Positions 51,219 to 61,779 of a DNA stretch of 64,000 nt are shown one piece after another. This stretch comes from Rikenellaceae bacterium (GTDB lineage: Bacteria; Bacteroidota; Bacteroidia; Bacteroidales; Rikenellaceae). Made by a program: the position numbers and the translations under genes. The stretch lies in assembly GCA_015060075.1 (NCBI GenBank), contig SUZE01000008.1:17715-81714 (forward strand), read 5' to 3'. The notes under the pieces are model-generated. The model did no database searches. It saw nothing but the letters and a program-made list of their open reading frames with translations, and was not told the origin of the DNA. Numbering within the stretch: position 1 is the first letter of the stretch; each line of letters starts with the position of its first letter.

Positions 51219-52442
51219 ATGTTAACCTATTCTATTAATAGCAAGTGGTATGAGAAATTTGCCGCATTCTATCTTGCGTTTGCATCCATATTGCAGACTT
51301 ATGGATATGGCGGTTTCTTGAATTTTAGCCGTTTGTGTTCTTTCGTACTAATTTTTGTAGTGATATGTGTATGTATGAAAAAGGCAACATTCAGCAAAGT
51401 GCCAACCTCTTTATCAGCATATTTCTATTGGTTATTCTTGGTCTCCGTTTTGTCCTGCACTTCACTTGCCGATGCGATACCATTAGGTCAAATAGAGAAA
51501 TATCTGTTAATCGTAGCAATTTTTAGTTTTGTTAATTATAACAAGTTCTTACCAATATATAAATTTGTATCATATGTTTCTATTGCATACTTGTATATAC
51601 AGCTCATCGTATTTCATCTATCAGGCGTTCATATAACTGGTATTATTGGGTTTCTACCGTTGGATTTAGCTGATGTTATCAGCGTTGAGGATTTCTATGA
51701 CCTGCACACTCGTGAAAATGCTCGTGTTTCATCTTTTTTTTCCGAGCCTGCATTATTTGTCCAATATGTTATACCATTATTTATAATAGAATTGTTTAAT
51801 GCCTCAAAATTCAAAGATTGGATAAAGGTTATTATCGTTTTTATTTCCATTTTAGCGACAGAATCTGGTAATAGCCTCTTCCTTCTATTATTAGTAGGCG
51901 TTTCATACGTAGTATATATTCTACGATACAAAAGCGTAATTTGGCGTATTCTTCTTCCAATTGCAATTATTGGGCTCTTTATAGGCGGACAGGAATATTT
52001 GAAAACTGATTCTGCTGAAAGGTTGTTAGAAAGACAAGACGAATTATCAAATGATATCGAATATACTTCAGGGTTCTTAAGAATCTTTAGAGGTTACTAT
52101 GTCTATGAGGAGTTTACTCCAATAGAGAAAGTTATTGGAGTAAATAATTTAACGATTCTTGATGAAAGAATAAAGACTTGTAAAGCGGCTTTTACATTTA
52201 AAGAAAATGATTATTATGCCAATACATTCCAAAAATTTTTACTTAACACAGGAGCGATAGGAGTTGTTTTCTTTCTTATAATCATGTTTGGGTTAATGAG
52301 GAATAACACTCCTGCTGGAAGAACCATTGCTTTCGTATATTTTGGTTCATCTTTTATTGCAGCATCATACCTTGCACCGATAATGTTTCTATATCTATAC
52401 ATTGCCTATATGGAAAAGAAGTCACTTAATAGAATGCAATAA
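51219..52442 (+). CDS. O-antigen/capsule polymerase-like membrane protein (Wzy candidate)
   Basis: 407-aa protein with about ten membrane helices and one larger loop (residues 145-175 and 265-325), the usual topology of Wzy polymerases, whose sequences are too variable for a motif. S-F-F-S-E-P-A-L-F-V-Q-Y near 168 resembles the conserved region in Bacteroidetes EpsG/Wzy proteins. Located between repeat-unit modification genes and wecB, in the only position for a polymerase in this locus. Confidence 0.75.
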   Translation: MLTYSINSKWYEKFAAFYLAFASILQTYGYGGFLNFSRLCSFVLIFVVICVCMKKATFSKVPTSLSAYFYWLFLVSVLSCTSLADAIPLGQIEKYLLIVAIFSFVNYNKFLPIYKFVSYVSIAYLYIQLIVFHLSGVHITGIIGFLPLDLADVISVEDFYDLHTRENARVSSFFSEPALFVQYVIPLFIIELFNASKFKDWIKVIIVFISILATESGNSLFLLLLVGVSYVVYILRYKSVIWRILLPIAIIGLFIGGQEYLKTDSAERLLERQDELSNDIEYTSGFLRIFRGYYVYEEFTPIEKVIGVNNLTILDERIKTCKAAFTFKENDYYANTFQKFLLNTGAIGVVFFLIIMFGLMRNNTPAGRTIAFVYFGSSFIAASYLAPIMFLYLYIAYMEKKSLNRMQ

Positions 52443-52453
52443 TATATATCACT

Positions 52454-53602
52454 ATGAAAAAAGTAATGCTCGTCTTCGGCACTCGTCCTGAAGCAATAAA
52501 GATGGCTCCGTTAGTTAAGGAGTTCCAAAAATATCCTAACGATTTCAAGACGATAGTATGTGTAACCGGTCAGCATCGCGAGATGCTTGACCAAGTATTG
52601 AGCCTGTTCGAAATTACTCCCGATTATGACCTTAATATCATGAAACAAGGTCAAGACCTGTATGATGTTACGGCTCGTGTCTTGGTGGGTATGCGTGATG
52701 TATTGAAGGAGGCGCAACCTGATGTGGTTTTGGTTCACGGTGATACTACAACTTCGACTGCTGCTGCGCTGGCTGCCTTCTATCAGCAGATTCCGGTAGG
52801 ACATGTTGAGGCGGGATTGCGCACTCACAACATTTATAGCCCATGGCCTGAGGAGATGAATCGTCTGATTACCGGCCGTATTGCAACATATCATTTTTCG
52901 CCTACGCCACTTAGTAAAGAGAATCTGTTGAAGGAGAGTGTTGCTGAAAGTGCGATTACGGTTACGGGTAATACCGTTATTGATGCACTCTATATGGTTG
53001 TTGATAAAATCAAAAAGGACTCTGCGCTATCAGACGAGTTGGCAACCTTGTTAAAGAATGCAGGATATGACACCGCACGTTTGGCTAATGGTAAGAAGTT
53101 GGTGTTAATTACGGGTCATCGCCGAGAGAATTTCGGAGATGGTTTTATCAATATGTGTACAGCTATTAAAGACTTGACACAGAAGTATCCGGATGTTGAT
53201 TTTGTCTATCCAATGCACCTCAATCCTAATGTACGCAAGCCTATTCATGAGGTGTTTGGAGAGGATTTGACAAATTTGGGTAATATGTTTTTCATTGAGC
53301 CATTAGAGTATCTGAGTTTCGTCTATCTGATGGAAAAATCGACCATTGTTCTGACCGATAGTGGTGGTATTCAAGAGGAGGCTCCTGGTCTTGGCAAGCC
53401 TGTGTTGGTTATGCGTGATACAACCGAACGCCCTGAGGCTTTGGCGGCTGGTACTGTAAAATTAGTGGGTACAAGTTACGATAAGATTGTGACAGAGGTC
53501 TCTTGCTTGCTTGATGATTCTGCATATTATGATACAATGAGTAAGGCCGTAAACCCTTATGGTGACGGTTTGGCATGTGGTAGAATAGTAGAAATACTCT
53601 AA
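52454..53602 (+). CDS. wecB: UDP-N-acetylglucosamine 2-epimerase (non-hydrolysing)
   Basis: Converts UDP-GlcNAc to UDP-ManNAc for the polysaccharide. 382 aa, normal. Motifs: F-G-T-R-P-E-A-I-K-M-A-P (residues 6-17), H-G-D-T-T-S-T near 96, H-V-E-A-G-L-R-T near 114, and the C-terminal D-S-G-G-I-Q-E-E-A. Base composition is closer to the core chromosome than that of its AT-rich neighbours. No UDP-ManNAc dehydrogenase (wecC) is seen in the window. Confidence 0.95.
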   Translation: MKKVMLVFGTRPEAIKMAPLVKEFQKYPNDFKTIVCVTGQHREMLDQVLSLFEITPDYDLNIMKQGQDLYDVTARVLVGMRDVLKEAQPDVVLVHGDTTTSTAAALAAFYQQIPVGHVEAGLRTHNIYSPWPEEMNRLITGRIATYHFSPTPLSKENLLKESVAESAITVTGNTVIDALYMVVDKIKKDSALSDELATLLKNAGYDTARLANGKKLVLITGHRRENFGDGFINMCTAIKDLTQKYPDVDFVYPMHLNPNVRKPIHEVFGEDLTNLGNMFFIEPLEYLSFVYLMEKSTIVLTDSGGIQEEAPGLGKPVLVMRDTTERPEALAAGTVKLVGTSYDKIVTEVSCLLDDSAYYDTMSKAVNPYGDGLACGRIVEIL

Positions 53603-53612
53603 TAATTATCTG

Positions 53613-54614
53613 ATGAAAAAAGCATATTTGTATTGCGACAAGCGCTCGTTAAATGATGCAACAATCTTCTATGTAGATTTAGTAAATGATTGTTTGCGCG
53701 TTAAGGGATATGATGTTTTCACTGTACATCAGTTAAACGAAATTAAAAAACCAAATCTAATCTTTACTATCACAAATTACTACTTTGTAAAAGCAAAGGT
53801 AAGATTCCCATTTACAAAGACTATAAATTGGTCACAGGGAGTAGAATTTGAGGAAGTAAAGATGACTCGAGCATATTGGAAAAGATTTCCTTTCTGGCTA
53901 TTTGAGCAACTCACAATATGGTTATCCGACATGCATCTTTTTGTATCTGATAAGATGTGCGAGTACTATCGTAACCATTTTTCATATAGAGGCAATGAAC
54001 ATGTTATTATGCCTTGTTATAATCTTCCCTTGGGAGAATTTTTGTCAGTAGAACGCTACGCTTCGCCATCGTTTGTTTATGCCGGTGGTGTAAGTAAATG
54101 GCAAGGAATAGATACTATTCTTGACACATATGCCAATATTGAGGCGCAGATTCCAACATCCTCCTTAACAATGTATTGCAAAGAAGAGGATTACATTTAC
54201 AGTGAGGCACGGAAACGCAATATTAACAATATTAAAGTTAAATATGTTCCATTGGATGAGCTGCAAAGTGAACTATGTCAATACAAGTATGGTTTTATTC
54301 TAAGAGAGAAGAATTGGGTCAATTATGTTGCAACACCCACTAAAATGAATTCTTACCTAGCAGCATATCTAATACCAATTTTTAGTGATGGTGTTGATGA
54401 TTTCTCTTTGAATATAAGTCTTGGTGATTTTACAATTATGGCCAAGACGCCGTTGAATCCTAACACTATAGCTGAACAAATAGTATCATTCGAGAAAGGG
54501 AAACATTGTTATGAAGATTATAAAGGCATAGTTGAGCGTGTTTTCAGTCATCACTATAATGATGAACATTATAAGTGTCAAATATTGAAAAAATTATCAG
54601 AGTTAAATATGTGA
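53613..54614 (+). CDS. Glycosyltransferase, GT-B fold
   Basis: 333 aa with the two-domain layout of GT4-like enzymes: N-terminal acceptor half, then Y-A-G-G-V-S-K-W-Q-G-I-D-T-I-L-D-T-Y near residue 148, the start of the nucleotide-sugar domain. The C-terminal E-x7-E motif is not typical, so the exact family is unsure. No membrane helix. AT-rich. Acts presumably in repeat-unit assembly. Confidence 0.75.
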   Translation: MKKAYLYCDKRSLNDATIFYVDLVNDCLRVKGYDVFTVHQLNEIKKPNLIFTITNYYFVKAKVRFPFTKTINWSQGVEFEEVKMTRAYWKRFPFWLFEQLTIWLSDMHLFVSDKMCEYYRNHFSYRGNEHVIMPCYNLPLGEFLSVERYASPSFVYAGGVSKWQGIDTILDTYANIEAQIPTSSLTMYCKEEDYIYSEARKRNINNIKVKYVPLDELQSELCQYKYGFILREKNWVNYVATPTKMNSYLAAYLIPIFSDGVDDFSLNISLGDFTIMAKTPLNPNTIAEQIVSFEKGKHCYEDYKGIVERVFSHHYNDEHYKCQILKKLSELNM

Positions 54615-54666
54615 TTTCCTGTCTATTCTAATTTATTGGAATAGTACGGATTGTGTAGAAACAAGT

Positions 54667-56100
54667 TTGAATGAGATGACTTTTCAATCTATCGAATACC
54701 TAATATTCTTTCCTATAGTATTCTTACTATATTGGATTGTCGGCAATAAAAACAAGATGATACAAAATAGCATTCTTGTTATTGCAAGTTTAATCTTTTA
54801 TGGTTGGTGGGATTGGCGTTTCTTGAGTTTGCTGCTATTCACTGCGTTTTCCACTTTTGTCGCAGGATTGTTGATGGGAAATAAATCGCTATCAAACAAT
54901 AAACGCAGACTAATATCAGTAATATCGATTCTCTTAAACCTTGGCATTCTATTCATATATAAATACTTTAATTTTTTCATTGAGTCATTTGTAGATTTGT
55001 CAGCGGTATTTGGGATAACAATTACCGCTTCTACTCTAAAAATTATCTTGCCGGTCGGTATAAGTTTTTATACTTTCTCGGCATTAAGTTATAGTATTGA
55101 TGTATATCAGAGAAAAATATATCCGACCAAGGATATAATAGCCTACCTGGCATATGTCACATTTTTCCCAAGTATATTAAGTGGTCCAATCAATAGAGCC
55201 GACAAGTAGTTGCCACAATACTTCGAGTCACGCAGTTTTAACTATAATGTGGCTATAATGGGCTGTGTATCAATTTTGTGGGGCGGGCTAATGAAATTGT
55301 GTTTGGCAGATAGATTGGGCATCTATGTAGATGCTGTATATGCCAACATTGCACAACATAATGGAACGACATTGTTATTTGCCTCTATTCTATATACAAT
55401 TCAAATATATGCAGATTTTGCGGGATATTCTTTAATGGCCATTGGTTGTGGCAAACTATTAGGCATTCACTTACAAACAAACTTTATACGCCCATACTTT
55501 GCTACAACAGTCACTGAATTTTGGAGAAGATGGCATATATCACTGACAACTTGGTTCCGAGATTATATATACTTCCCATTGGGAGGAAATAGATGCAGTA
55601 AACCTCGCTGGATATTAAACACATTAATTGTATTTACGGTATCGGGATTATGGCATGGAGCTGCGTATGCTTTTTTGCTTTGGGGTGTGCTCCATGGTCT
55701 TGGGATGATTGCCGAAAGGCTATTGTACGGTAATAGGTTGAAACAACTATCAAATAAATTCTCCCTTTCAAGCATTATTCGATGGGGTGTAACATTTATG
55801 TTCGTTAACATTGCTTGGATACCATTTAGGGTTAATGATTTAAATGATGTTAAGGTTATTATTGGCAAAATATTTACAGACCCTGGCTCGATATTCATAG
55901 ATGCCAATACCCTTTTAATGGGAATGATAGCTTTTGTAATAGTTTTCATACATGACTTCATTGAGGAAAAAAGAGACAAAGACCCTCTTTTACTCTCCAA
56001 GTATAGGGTTGTCAGATATGCATCTGCTGTACTGATTGTATGCTATATTCTTGCATTTGGAGTGCTTAATGGTGGCTCATTCATCTATTTTCAATTCTAA
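54667..56100 (+). pseudogene. MBOAT O-acyltransferase interrupted by an in-frame TAG
   Basis: Two frames, 54667-55206 (180 codons) and 55210-56100, are in the same phase, separated by a single TAG codon at 55207-55209. Together they give a complete MBOAT (about 476 residues): membrane-rich N-terminus, F-F-P-S-I-L-S-G-P-I-N-R-A just before the stop, then L-P-Q-Y-F, W-R-R-W-H-I-S-L-T-T-W-F-R-D-Y near the middle and S-G-L-W-H-G-A-A with the catalytic His. Its role would be acetylation of the polysaccharide. TAG is used as a normal stop elsewhere here, so this is best read as a nonsense mutation (for example from CAG). ATG 54676 is an alternative start. Confidence 0.85.
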
Positions 56101-56105
56101 TAATC

Positions 56106-57023
56106 ATGCACAAGGGTATTCTAAAATTTTGCCGTTCTGTATTAATAGTTGTTGCATTAGTTACAATAGTAGATGTCGCAGTTGGGTATCTAATGGATTG
56201 GATGATGCCTCGAACAGGAAATAAGGGTGATTTATGTTTAACGAATTTAGGTGTAAATGTTATAGAAACTCCAATTGTTATTGTTGGAAGTTCCAGAGCG
56301 TCTCATCACTATGACCCTAGAATTTTTGCGGATAGTCTTGGCAAGGCCACATATAATGTTGGAACTGATGGTTGTTTCTTTACTCACAATTGTTGTGTTA
56401 TAAATTCCATTTTAGAAAGGTATTCTCCAGAACTTATAATATGGGAGTTTGAGCCATCATACCTGTTAGAGCATAGTGCAGATGATATCACTTCGATGTA
56501 TCTATATTACAACAAAAGAGATTATATCACCAAAACCCTCAATGACGTATTGCCTAGAAGTGAAGTTATAAAATTAAACAGCAATATATATCGCTATAAT
56601 TCAAAATTCATTCGAGTTCTTACTAGATATTTACAAAATAATGATACTCCAGATGAACACAGCGGATATGAACCATCAGCCCCCAAAAGTCTTAAAGAGC
56701 CGTTAAGTCTTGTCGAGGAGAAGTTGAGTTCTACATCAGTTATTGATAGTAGTAAATTGTATCGTTTCAAGGAGACTATTGAAAATGCGAAAACCAAAGG
56801 GTGCAAAATAGTATTAGTTAACTCGCCGAAATACGCTATTGACACTAATGTGTATATGACAGATACGGTTACAAATCTTTGCCAAGAGCAAGGAGTCTCA
56901 TTTATGGACTGCTCGCAATTGTATATAAATCACCCTGAATATTTTAACGATCCCTCCCATTTGAATGCCATTGGAGCGGATATATATACAAAACATATAG
57001 CATCAATACTCCAAAGTAATTAA
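56106..57023 (+). CDS. SGNH/DltD-like acyltransferase partner, membrane-anchored
   Basis: 305 aa with one N-terminal membrane helix (about 10-28) and an extracytoplasmic domain. V-G-S-S-R-A-S-H-H near residue 60 carries the candidate nucleophile Ser; D-P-S-H-L-N near 282 is the Asp-x-x-His of SGNH enzymes. Such proteins follow MBOAT genes (AlgI-AlgJ/X, DltB-DltD) and pass the acyl group to the polysaccharide. It starts 5 bp after the interrupted MBOAT gene, so it may now be without a partner. Confidence 0.8.
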   Translation: MHKGILKFCRSVLIVVALVTIVDVAVGYLMDWMMPRTGNKGDLCLTNLGVNVIETPIVIVGSSRASHHYDPRIFADSLGKATYNVGTDGCFFTHNCCVINSILERYSPELIIWEFEPSYLLEHSADDITSMYLYYNKRDYITKTLNDVLPRSEVIKLNSNIYRYNSKFIRVLTRYLQNNDTPDEHSGYEPSAPKSLKEPLSLVEEKLSSTSVIDSSKLYRFKETIENAKTKGCKIVLVNSPKYAIDTNVYMTDTVTNLCQEQGVSFMDCSQLYINHPEYFNDPSHLNAIGADIYTKHIASILQSN

Positions 57024-57095
57024 TAATGCCATTGATTTCCCCAATAATAGTTACATGTTTGAATATTTTGTTGATACATCTATTTTATAGCGGTT

Positions 57096-58187
57096 ATGAA
57101 GATATTGCATATTATAAATAGTTTGGGCTGTGGTGGTGCAGAGAGCCTATTGTCTGATTTATGTTACATTCAGAAAGAACAAGGATTTGACATAAGTATC
57201 GCCACATTAAAGGATGAAAATTCGATTTTTAAAGAAAAAGTCAAACAATTAGGTGTTGAGTATATTAGTTTGTCGAGTAGGTTAAGCATCTATAATCCCA
57301 TATTTATATTCAAGATATCTAAGTTGATAAAGCAATACGACCTAATACATGTCCACTTGTTTCCTGCTCAATATTGGGTCGCAATTGCTAAGTTTATTAC
57401 CCGTACAAAAACTCCAATAATAACAACAGAACACTCTACCAGTAATAGGAGAAGAGAACTCAAAATTTTCAAGTATATTGATAAATCTGTGTACGGATTG
57501 TACAATAAAATTATTTGTTGTTCAGATAAAGCATATGAAACATTCCGACTTCATTTCCCCTCTATAAAAAGTGCAATTTCAATTCCGAATGGAATTAATC
57601 TAAAACGTTTCAAAAATGCGAATACACAAGACAAACAAAAACTCTTTAATCTGCCCAATACATCATGTGTAATAACAATGGTTGCACGATTTCAATCCCC
57701 TAAACGACAAGATACCCTCATCGAGTCTCTAAAATATCTCCCAGAAAACTATTGTGTAGTGTTTGCTGGTAATAAACTAGATGACCCCAATGTTGTAACG
57801 ATAACAGGTTTAATCAAGGAGTTAAATTTAAATCACCGAGTTCGTTTATTGGGTGTTAGAAATGACATTCCGGACATATTAAAGACATCTGATATTATTG
57901 TCTTAGCATCAGATTATGAAGGCTTGTCGCTATCATCCATTGAGGGTATGTCCATAGGTAAACCTTTTATTGCAACTGATGTAAATGGTCTCCACGAAGT
58001 AGTATCAGGGGCAGGTATTCTTTATGAAAAAGATAACACTTCCCAGCTAGCTGCGAATATTCTTAAATTAATGCACGATACGACATACTACAAAAAGATT
58101 TCAGAACAATGTGCTATTCGTGCCTCTCAGTATGATATTCACAACATGGCGAATGCATATTTAAGTGTATATAAAGAGTTTTTATAA
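57096..58187 (+). CDS. Glycosyltransferase family 4
   Basis: 363-aa retaining GT-B enzyme. N-terminal I-I-N-S-L-G-C-G-G-A-E-S glycine loop, H-V-H-L-F-P near residue 85, V-A-R-F-Q-S-P-K-R-Q-D-T-L-I-E near 195, and the E-x7-E motif in A-S-D-Y-E-G-L-S-L-S-S-I-E-G near 270. AT-rich. It ends 2 bp before the next glycosyltransferase gene. Confidence 0.9.
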   Translation: MKILHIINSLGCGGAESLLSDLCYIQKEQGFDISIATLKDENSIFKEKVKQLGVEYISLSSRLSIYNPIFIFKISKLIKQYDLIHVHLFPAQYWVAIAKFITRTKTPIITTEHSTSNRRRELKIFKYIDKSVYGLYNKIICCSDKAYETFRLHFPSIKSAISIPNGINLKRFKNANTQDKQKLFNLPNTSCVITMVARFQSPKRQDTLIESLKYLPENYCVVFAGNKLDDPNVVTITGLIKELNLNHRVRLLGVRNDIPDILKTSDIIVLASDYEGLSLSSIEGMSIGKPFIATDVNGLHEVVSGAGILYEKDNTSQLAANILKLMHDTTYYKKISEQCAIRASQYDIHNMANAYLSVYKEFL

Positions 58188-58189
58188 TT

Positions 58190-59230
58190 ATGAAAATTCT
58201 TCAGGTTATTACCCAATCTGAATTGGGTGGTGCACAAACGGTTGTTGTGCAATTGGCAAACAATCTCAGCAAGGAATATGAAGTGGTTTTGGCTGCTGGA
58301 CAAGGCGATGGAAAGATGTGGAATATGGTCAGTAATCAAGTAATCAAGGAAGATTGCCCCCATTTGCAACGCTCAGTATCGTTGAAGAACGATTTGTTGG
58401 CCGCTATTGAGTTGAGAAGGCTCTATAAAAAATATAAGCCAGATGTGATTCATCTGCATTCATCCAAAGCTGGCACACTCGGTCGCATTGTTTTCCCATC
58501 AAAGAAGACGGTATATACTGTCCACGGATTTGATTCGGTAAGATTGGCATTTAGAAAATTCTTGCCTATCGAGAGATTTTTACAACATTTCTGCAAAGCC
58601 GTAGTAGGTGTTAGTAAATACGATGAGAAGAATCTCTTGGCCGAAGGAATAAAGAATAATGTGTCTACTGTTTACAATGGAATATCCATTCCTGATTGTT
58701 CGCAAATTAGCGATATTGATGTATTTAACCAAGATAAGAAAGTTGTTTTGACAATAGCTCGAGTTTCCCCTCCCAAAAAAACAGACCTATTTGTAGAGGT
58801 TGCACGATTGCTTCCAAAGTATAATTTTGTGTGGATTGGCAACCAATGCGAGGTGTCGGAGTTTGGAGAACTACCCAGCAACTGTCACTTCTTGGGTAAT
58901 GTACCAAATGCAGGAGCCTTTTGTTCAAAAGCAGATTTGCTGATGTTGCCATCGAATTACGAGGGATTACCAATGGTTATTTTGGAGGCAATGAGTTTTG
59001 GTAAACCCGTGGTTGCTTCGGATGTTGGAGGTATTAGCGAGATTGTTAGAAATGAGGTAAATGGTTACACATTGGCGAACGATGCTCGACTGTTTGCCGA
59101 AAAGATACAAAACATATTTGAAGACACGACTTTATATTCCAAATTCTGCCAAAACTCACTTGACATATTCCAAAGGGAATTAACCGTTGAGAAAATGGTG
59201 CAGGGGTATTTAGATATTTACAGAAGATAG
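58190..59230 (+). CDS. Glycosyltransferase family 4
   Basis: 346 aa, GT4. I-T-Q-S-E-L-G-G-A-Q-T near the N-terminus, H-L-H-S-S-K-A-G near residue 86, I-A-R-V-S-P-P-K-K-T-D near 190, and S-N-Y-E-G-L-P-M-V-I-L-E-A-M near 260 with the two conserved Glu. It follows another GT4 gene and its TAG stop shares a base with the possible GTG start of the next gene. Confidence 0.92.
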   Translation: MKILQVITQSELGGAQTVVVQLANNLSKEYEVVLAAGQGDGKMWNMVSNQVIKEDCPHLQRSVSLKNDLLAAIELRRLYKKYKPDVIHLHSSKAGTLGRIVFPSKKTVYTVHGFDSVRLAFRKFLPIERFLQHFCKAVVGVSKYDEKNLLAEGIKNNVSTVYNGISIPDCSQISDIDVFNQDKKVVLTIARVSPPKKTDLFVEVARLLPKYNFVWIGNQCEVSEFGELPSNCHFLGNVPNAGAFCSKADLLMLPSNYEGLPMVILEAMSFGKPVVASDVGGISEIVRNEVNGYTLANDARLFAEKIQNIFEDTTLYSKFCQNSLDIFQRELTVEKMVQGYLDIYRR

Positions 59231-60324
59231 TGTTTTACAGAATGGACTTAAATAACGATACTCACCTTCTACTCTATCTTACGGGATGTGGATTAAGATT
59301 TAGGGAAATTGATCCCGACTTAATCGCAGATATCCCACTAACTCGTTGGAAGCACATATACAACCTTGCGCAAGAGCAGGGTGTTCTTGCTATTGTCTTT
59401 GATGCAATAGAGAAGTTGCCTGCATCAGTGAATATATCCAAACCATTAAAGCTTCAATGGATTGCGGCAGTTCATACAAGAGAATATAACTACAAGAAGC
59501 AGTACAATATAGCGGTGGAACTCGCCACTGCCTTCAAAAAGGAAGGTATCAAAACTGCGGTGCTGAAAGGTCTTTCTATATCAACATATTACCCTAAACC
59601 AGCATACAGAGAATTCGGCGACTTTGATTGTTTTTTAGGTGATAATTACGAGGTTGGAAACTGTATTGCTGAAAAGTTAGGGGCGAAAGTAGAGCGAAAT
59701 TACTACCGGCACTCTCACATTTTCTACAAAAATCAAATGGCCGAAAACCATCAATTCTGTGTTGGAATTCGTGGTAGCAGGAAAATGAAAGAGTTTGAAA
59801 AACATCTTTATCATATAATGTACAATGAGACGGAGTTCATAGATGAGAATAATGTTCTTATCAGACCTTCGTGCGATTTTAATGCTTTGTTCTTGACATC
59901 GCATGCAATGACTCATTTTCTTGTTGAAGGGATTAAGTTAAGACATATTTGCGATTGGGCAGTTCTGTTGTATCACGAACAGCGAAATATCGACTGGCAT
60001 AATTTCTATCAATGGACTGATAAACTACACTACACTCGATTTGCCAACATTATTACCAGTATAGCAAATGCATATCTCGGTCTGGAGATTGAAAATGAAT
60101 TAATTAAACATGAAGAGATATATATAGATTTGGTTTTGGACGATATTTTCCATTCCAATTCCTTATTCAATAAAGGATATGGCGTCTGGCGAAGCAGATT
60201 CACAAGTATAAAGAATAAGTTTATGTCTTTGTGGAAATTCCATAGAATATACCAACAATCTGCGATAAAAACAATAATGGTTCAAGTTCTTGGTTTCTTA
60301 TTTGACCGCAATCCTAAACTATAA
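59230..60324 (+). CDS. Nucleotidyltransferase family protein (NTP_transf_5 type)
   Basis: 364 aa if the GTG at 59230 is used, 360 from the ATG at 59242. Match to the uncharacterised NTP_transf_5 family: L-K-G-L-S-I-S-T-Y-Y-P near residue 113, then F-G-D-F-D-C-F with the D-x-D metal site near 132, and a helical C-terminal half. Such proteins recur in exopolysaccharide loci; the substrate is unknown. The GTG shares its first base with the last base of the upstream stop. Confidence 0.82.
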   Translation: MFYRMDLNNDTHLLLYLTGCGLRFREIDPDLIADIPLTRWKHIYNLAQEQGVLAIVFDAIEKLPASVNISKPLKLQWIAAVHTREYNYKKQYNIAVELATAFKKEGIKTAVLKGLSISTYYPKPAYREFGDFDCFLGDNYEVGNCIAEKLGAKVERNYYRHSHIFYKNQMAENHQFCVGIRGSRKMKEFEKHLYHIMYNETEFIDENNVLIRPSCDFNALFLTSHAMTHFLVEGIKLRHICDWAVLLYHEQRNIDWHNFYQWTDKLHYTRFANIITSIANAYLGLEIENELIKHEEIYIDLVLDDIFHSNSLFNKGYGVWRSRFTSIKNKFMSLWKFHRIYQQSAIKTIMVQVLGFLFDRNPKL

Positions 60325-60330
60325 CAAGCT

Positions 60331-61209
60331 ATGAAAGGAATTGTATTGGCTGGCGGGAGCGGGACGAGGCTCTATCCAATTACGAAGGGGGTGAGCAAGC
60401 AGTTGTTGCCTGTTTACGACAAGCCGATGATATATTACCCCATTTCGGTATTGATGTTGGCGGGAATCAGGGAGATTCTCATCATCTCTACGCCCTACGA
60501 TATGCCTGCTTTTCAGCGGCTTCTGGGCAACGGCAGTGACTATGGTGTGAAGTTTTACTATGCCCCCCAGCCACAGCCTAATGGTCTTGCTGAGGCGTTT
60601 ATTATCGGCAAGGAGTTTATCAAGAACGATAATGTATGCCTTGTTTTGGGCGACAATATCTTCTATGGTCAGGGTTTTACGGGTATGTTGGAGTCAGCGG
60701 TAAGGCGTGCCGAGGAACAGCATTTGGCAACCATTTTCGGCTATTCGGTGCCCAACCCCGAGAGGTTCGGTGTGGCGGAGGTCGATGCCGAGGGAAGAGT
60801 GACATCAATAGAGGAAAAACCATCCGAGCCCAAGAGTAATGTGGCGATTACGGGACTATATTTCTATACTAATGAGGTGGTTGCGATTGCTGAGAGCTTG
60901 CAACCTTCGGCTCGTGGCGAGTTGGAGATTACCGATGTGAACAAGGCTTTTTTGGCGCAAAATAGACTCTTTATGCAATCTCTTGGCAGGGGCTTTGCTT
61001 GGCTCGATACGGGCACCCACGAGAGCCTCTTCGATGCTGCGAGGTTTGTGGAGGTTGTTGAGTCGCGCCAAGGTGTGCAGATTGCCTGCTTGGAGGAGAT
61101 TGCTTGGCGCAAAGGATGGATTACGAGCGCTCGCCTTGCCGAACTCGCCGAAACTATGCTTTCCAGCGAATATGGAAGGTATATGCTCAAATTATCCAAT
61201 CAGCGATGA
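60331..61209 (+). CDS. rfbA: Glucose-1-phosphate thymidylyltransferase
   Basis: First step of dTDP-L-rhamnose synthesis. 292 aa. [14 protein letters not shown] at the N-terminus, [15 protein letters not shown] near residue 25, G-D-N-I-F near 109 and E-E-K-P near 160. Heads a compact rfbA-C-D-B set. Its base composition resembles the core chromosome rather than the AT-rich glycosyltransferase genes before it. Confidence 0.97.
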   Translation: MKGIVLAGGSGTRLYPITKGVSKQLLPVYDKPMIYYPISVLMLAGIREILIISTPYDMPAFQRLLGNGSDYGVKFYYAPQPQPNGLAEAFIIGKEFIKNDNVCLVLGDNIFYGQGFTGMLESAVRRAEEQHLATIFGYSVPNPERFGVAEVDAEGRVTSIEEKPSEPKSNVAITGLYFYTNEVVAIAESLQPSARGELEITDVNKAFLAQNRLFMQSLGRGFAWLDTGTHESLFDAARFVEVVESRQGVQIACLEEIAWRKGWITSARLAELAETMLSSEYGRYMLKLSNQR

Positions 61210-61751
61210 ATGTTATAGAGACAAATATAGATGGCGTGCTAATTATTGAGCCGCAGGTGTTTGGTGACGAGAGGGGATACTTTTTCGAGTCGTTCAATGC
61301 CGAGCGATTTCTTGTTCAGACGGGTATTGAGGTGACCTTTGTGCAGGACAACGAGAGCCGCTCCAAAAGGGGTGTGTTGCGTGGTCTGCACTTCCAGAAG
61401 GAGCCTTATGCGCAGGCAAAGTTGGTGCGTGTGGTGCGTGGCAGGGTACTCGATGTGGCGGTCGATATCCGCCCCGAGAGCCCCACTTTGGGCAAGTATG
61501 TGGCGACCGAGTTGAGTGGTGAAAATCACCGCCAAATGTTCATTTCCAAGGGCTTTGCTCACGGTTATGTGGTGTTGGAGGACGACACGGTGTTTCAATA
61601 TAAGTGCGACGAGTTTTACCACCCCGAGGCAGAGGAGGGTATCGCCTGGAACGACCCACAGATTGGCATCGAATGGGGCATACCCGAGAGCGAGATAATC
61701 CTCTCGGAGAAAGATAGAGTTAATAGTACAATAGATAAGATTCAAAAATAA
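61206..61751 (+). CDS. rfbC: dTDP-4-dehydrorhamnose 3,5-epimerase
   Basis: Third step of dTDP-rhamnose synthesis, a cupin epimerase of 181 aa. The ATG at 61206 overlaps the rfbA stop (ATGA); the frame extends further upstream but over rfbA. Motifs: D-E-R-G-Y-F-F-E-S near residue 20, R-G-L-H-F-Q with the catalytic His near 58, and [11 protein letters not shown] near 85. Confidence 0.96.
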   Translation: MNVIETNIDGVLIIEPQVFGDERGYFFESFNAERFLVQTGIEVTFVQDNESRSKRGVLRGLHFQKEPYAQAKLVRVVRGRVLDVAVDIRPESPTLGKYVATELSGENHRQMFISKGFAHGYVVLEDDTVFQYKCDEFYHPEAEEGIAWNDPQIGIEWGIPESEIILSEKDRVNSTIDKIQK

Positions 61752-61779
61752 AATATAGCGTTATAAACTATTTTGCTAT

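Noticed and set aside
54667-56100. TAG recoded as an amino acid
   Set aside because: Several intact genes in the window end with TAG at the expected family length, so TAG works as a stop here.
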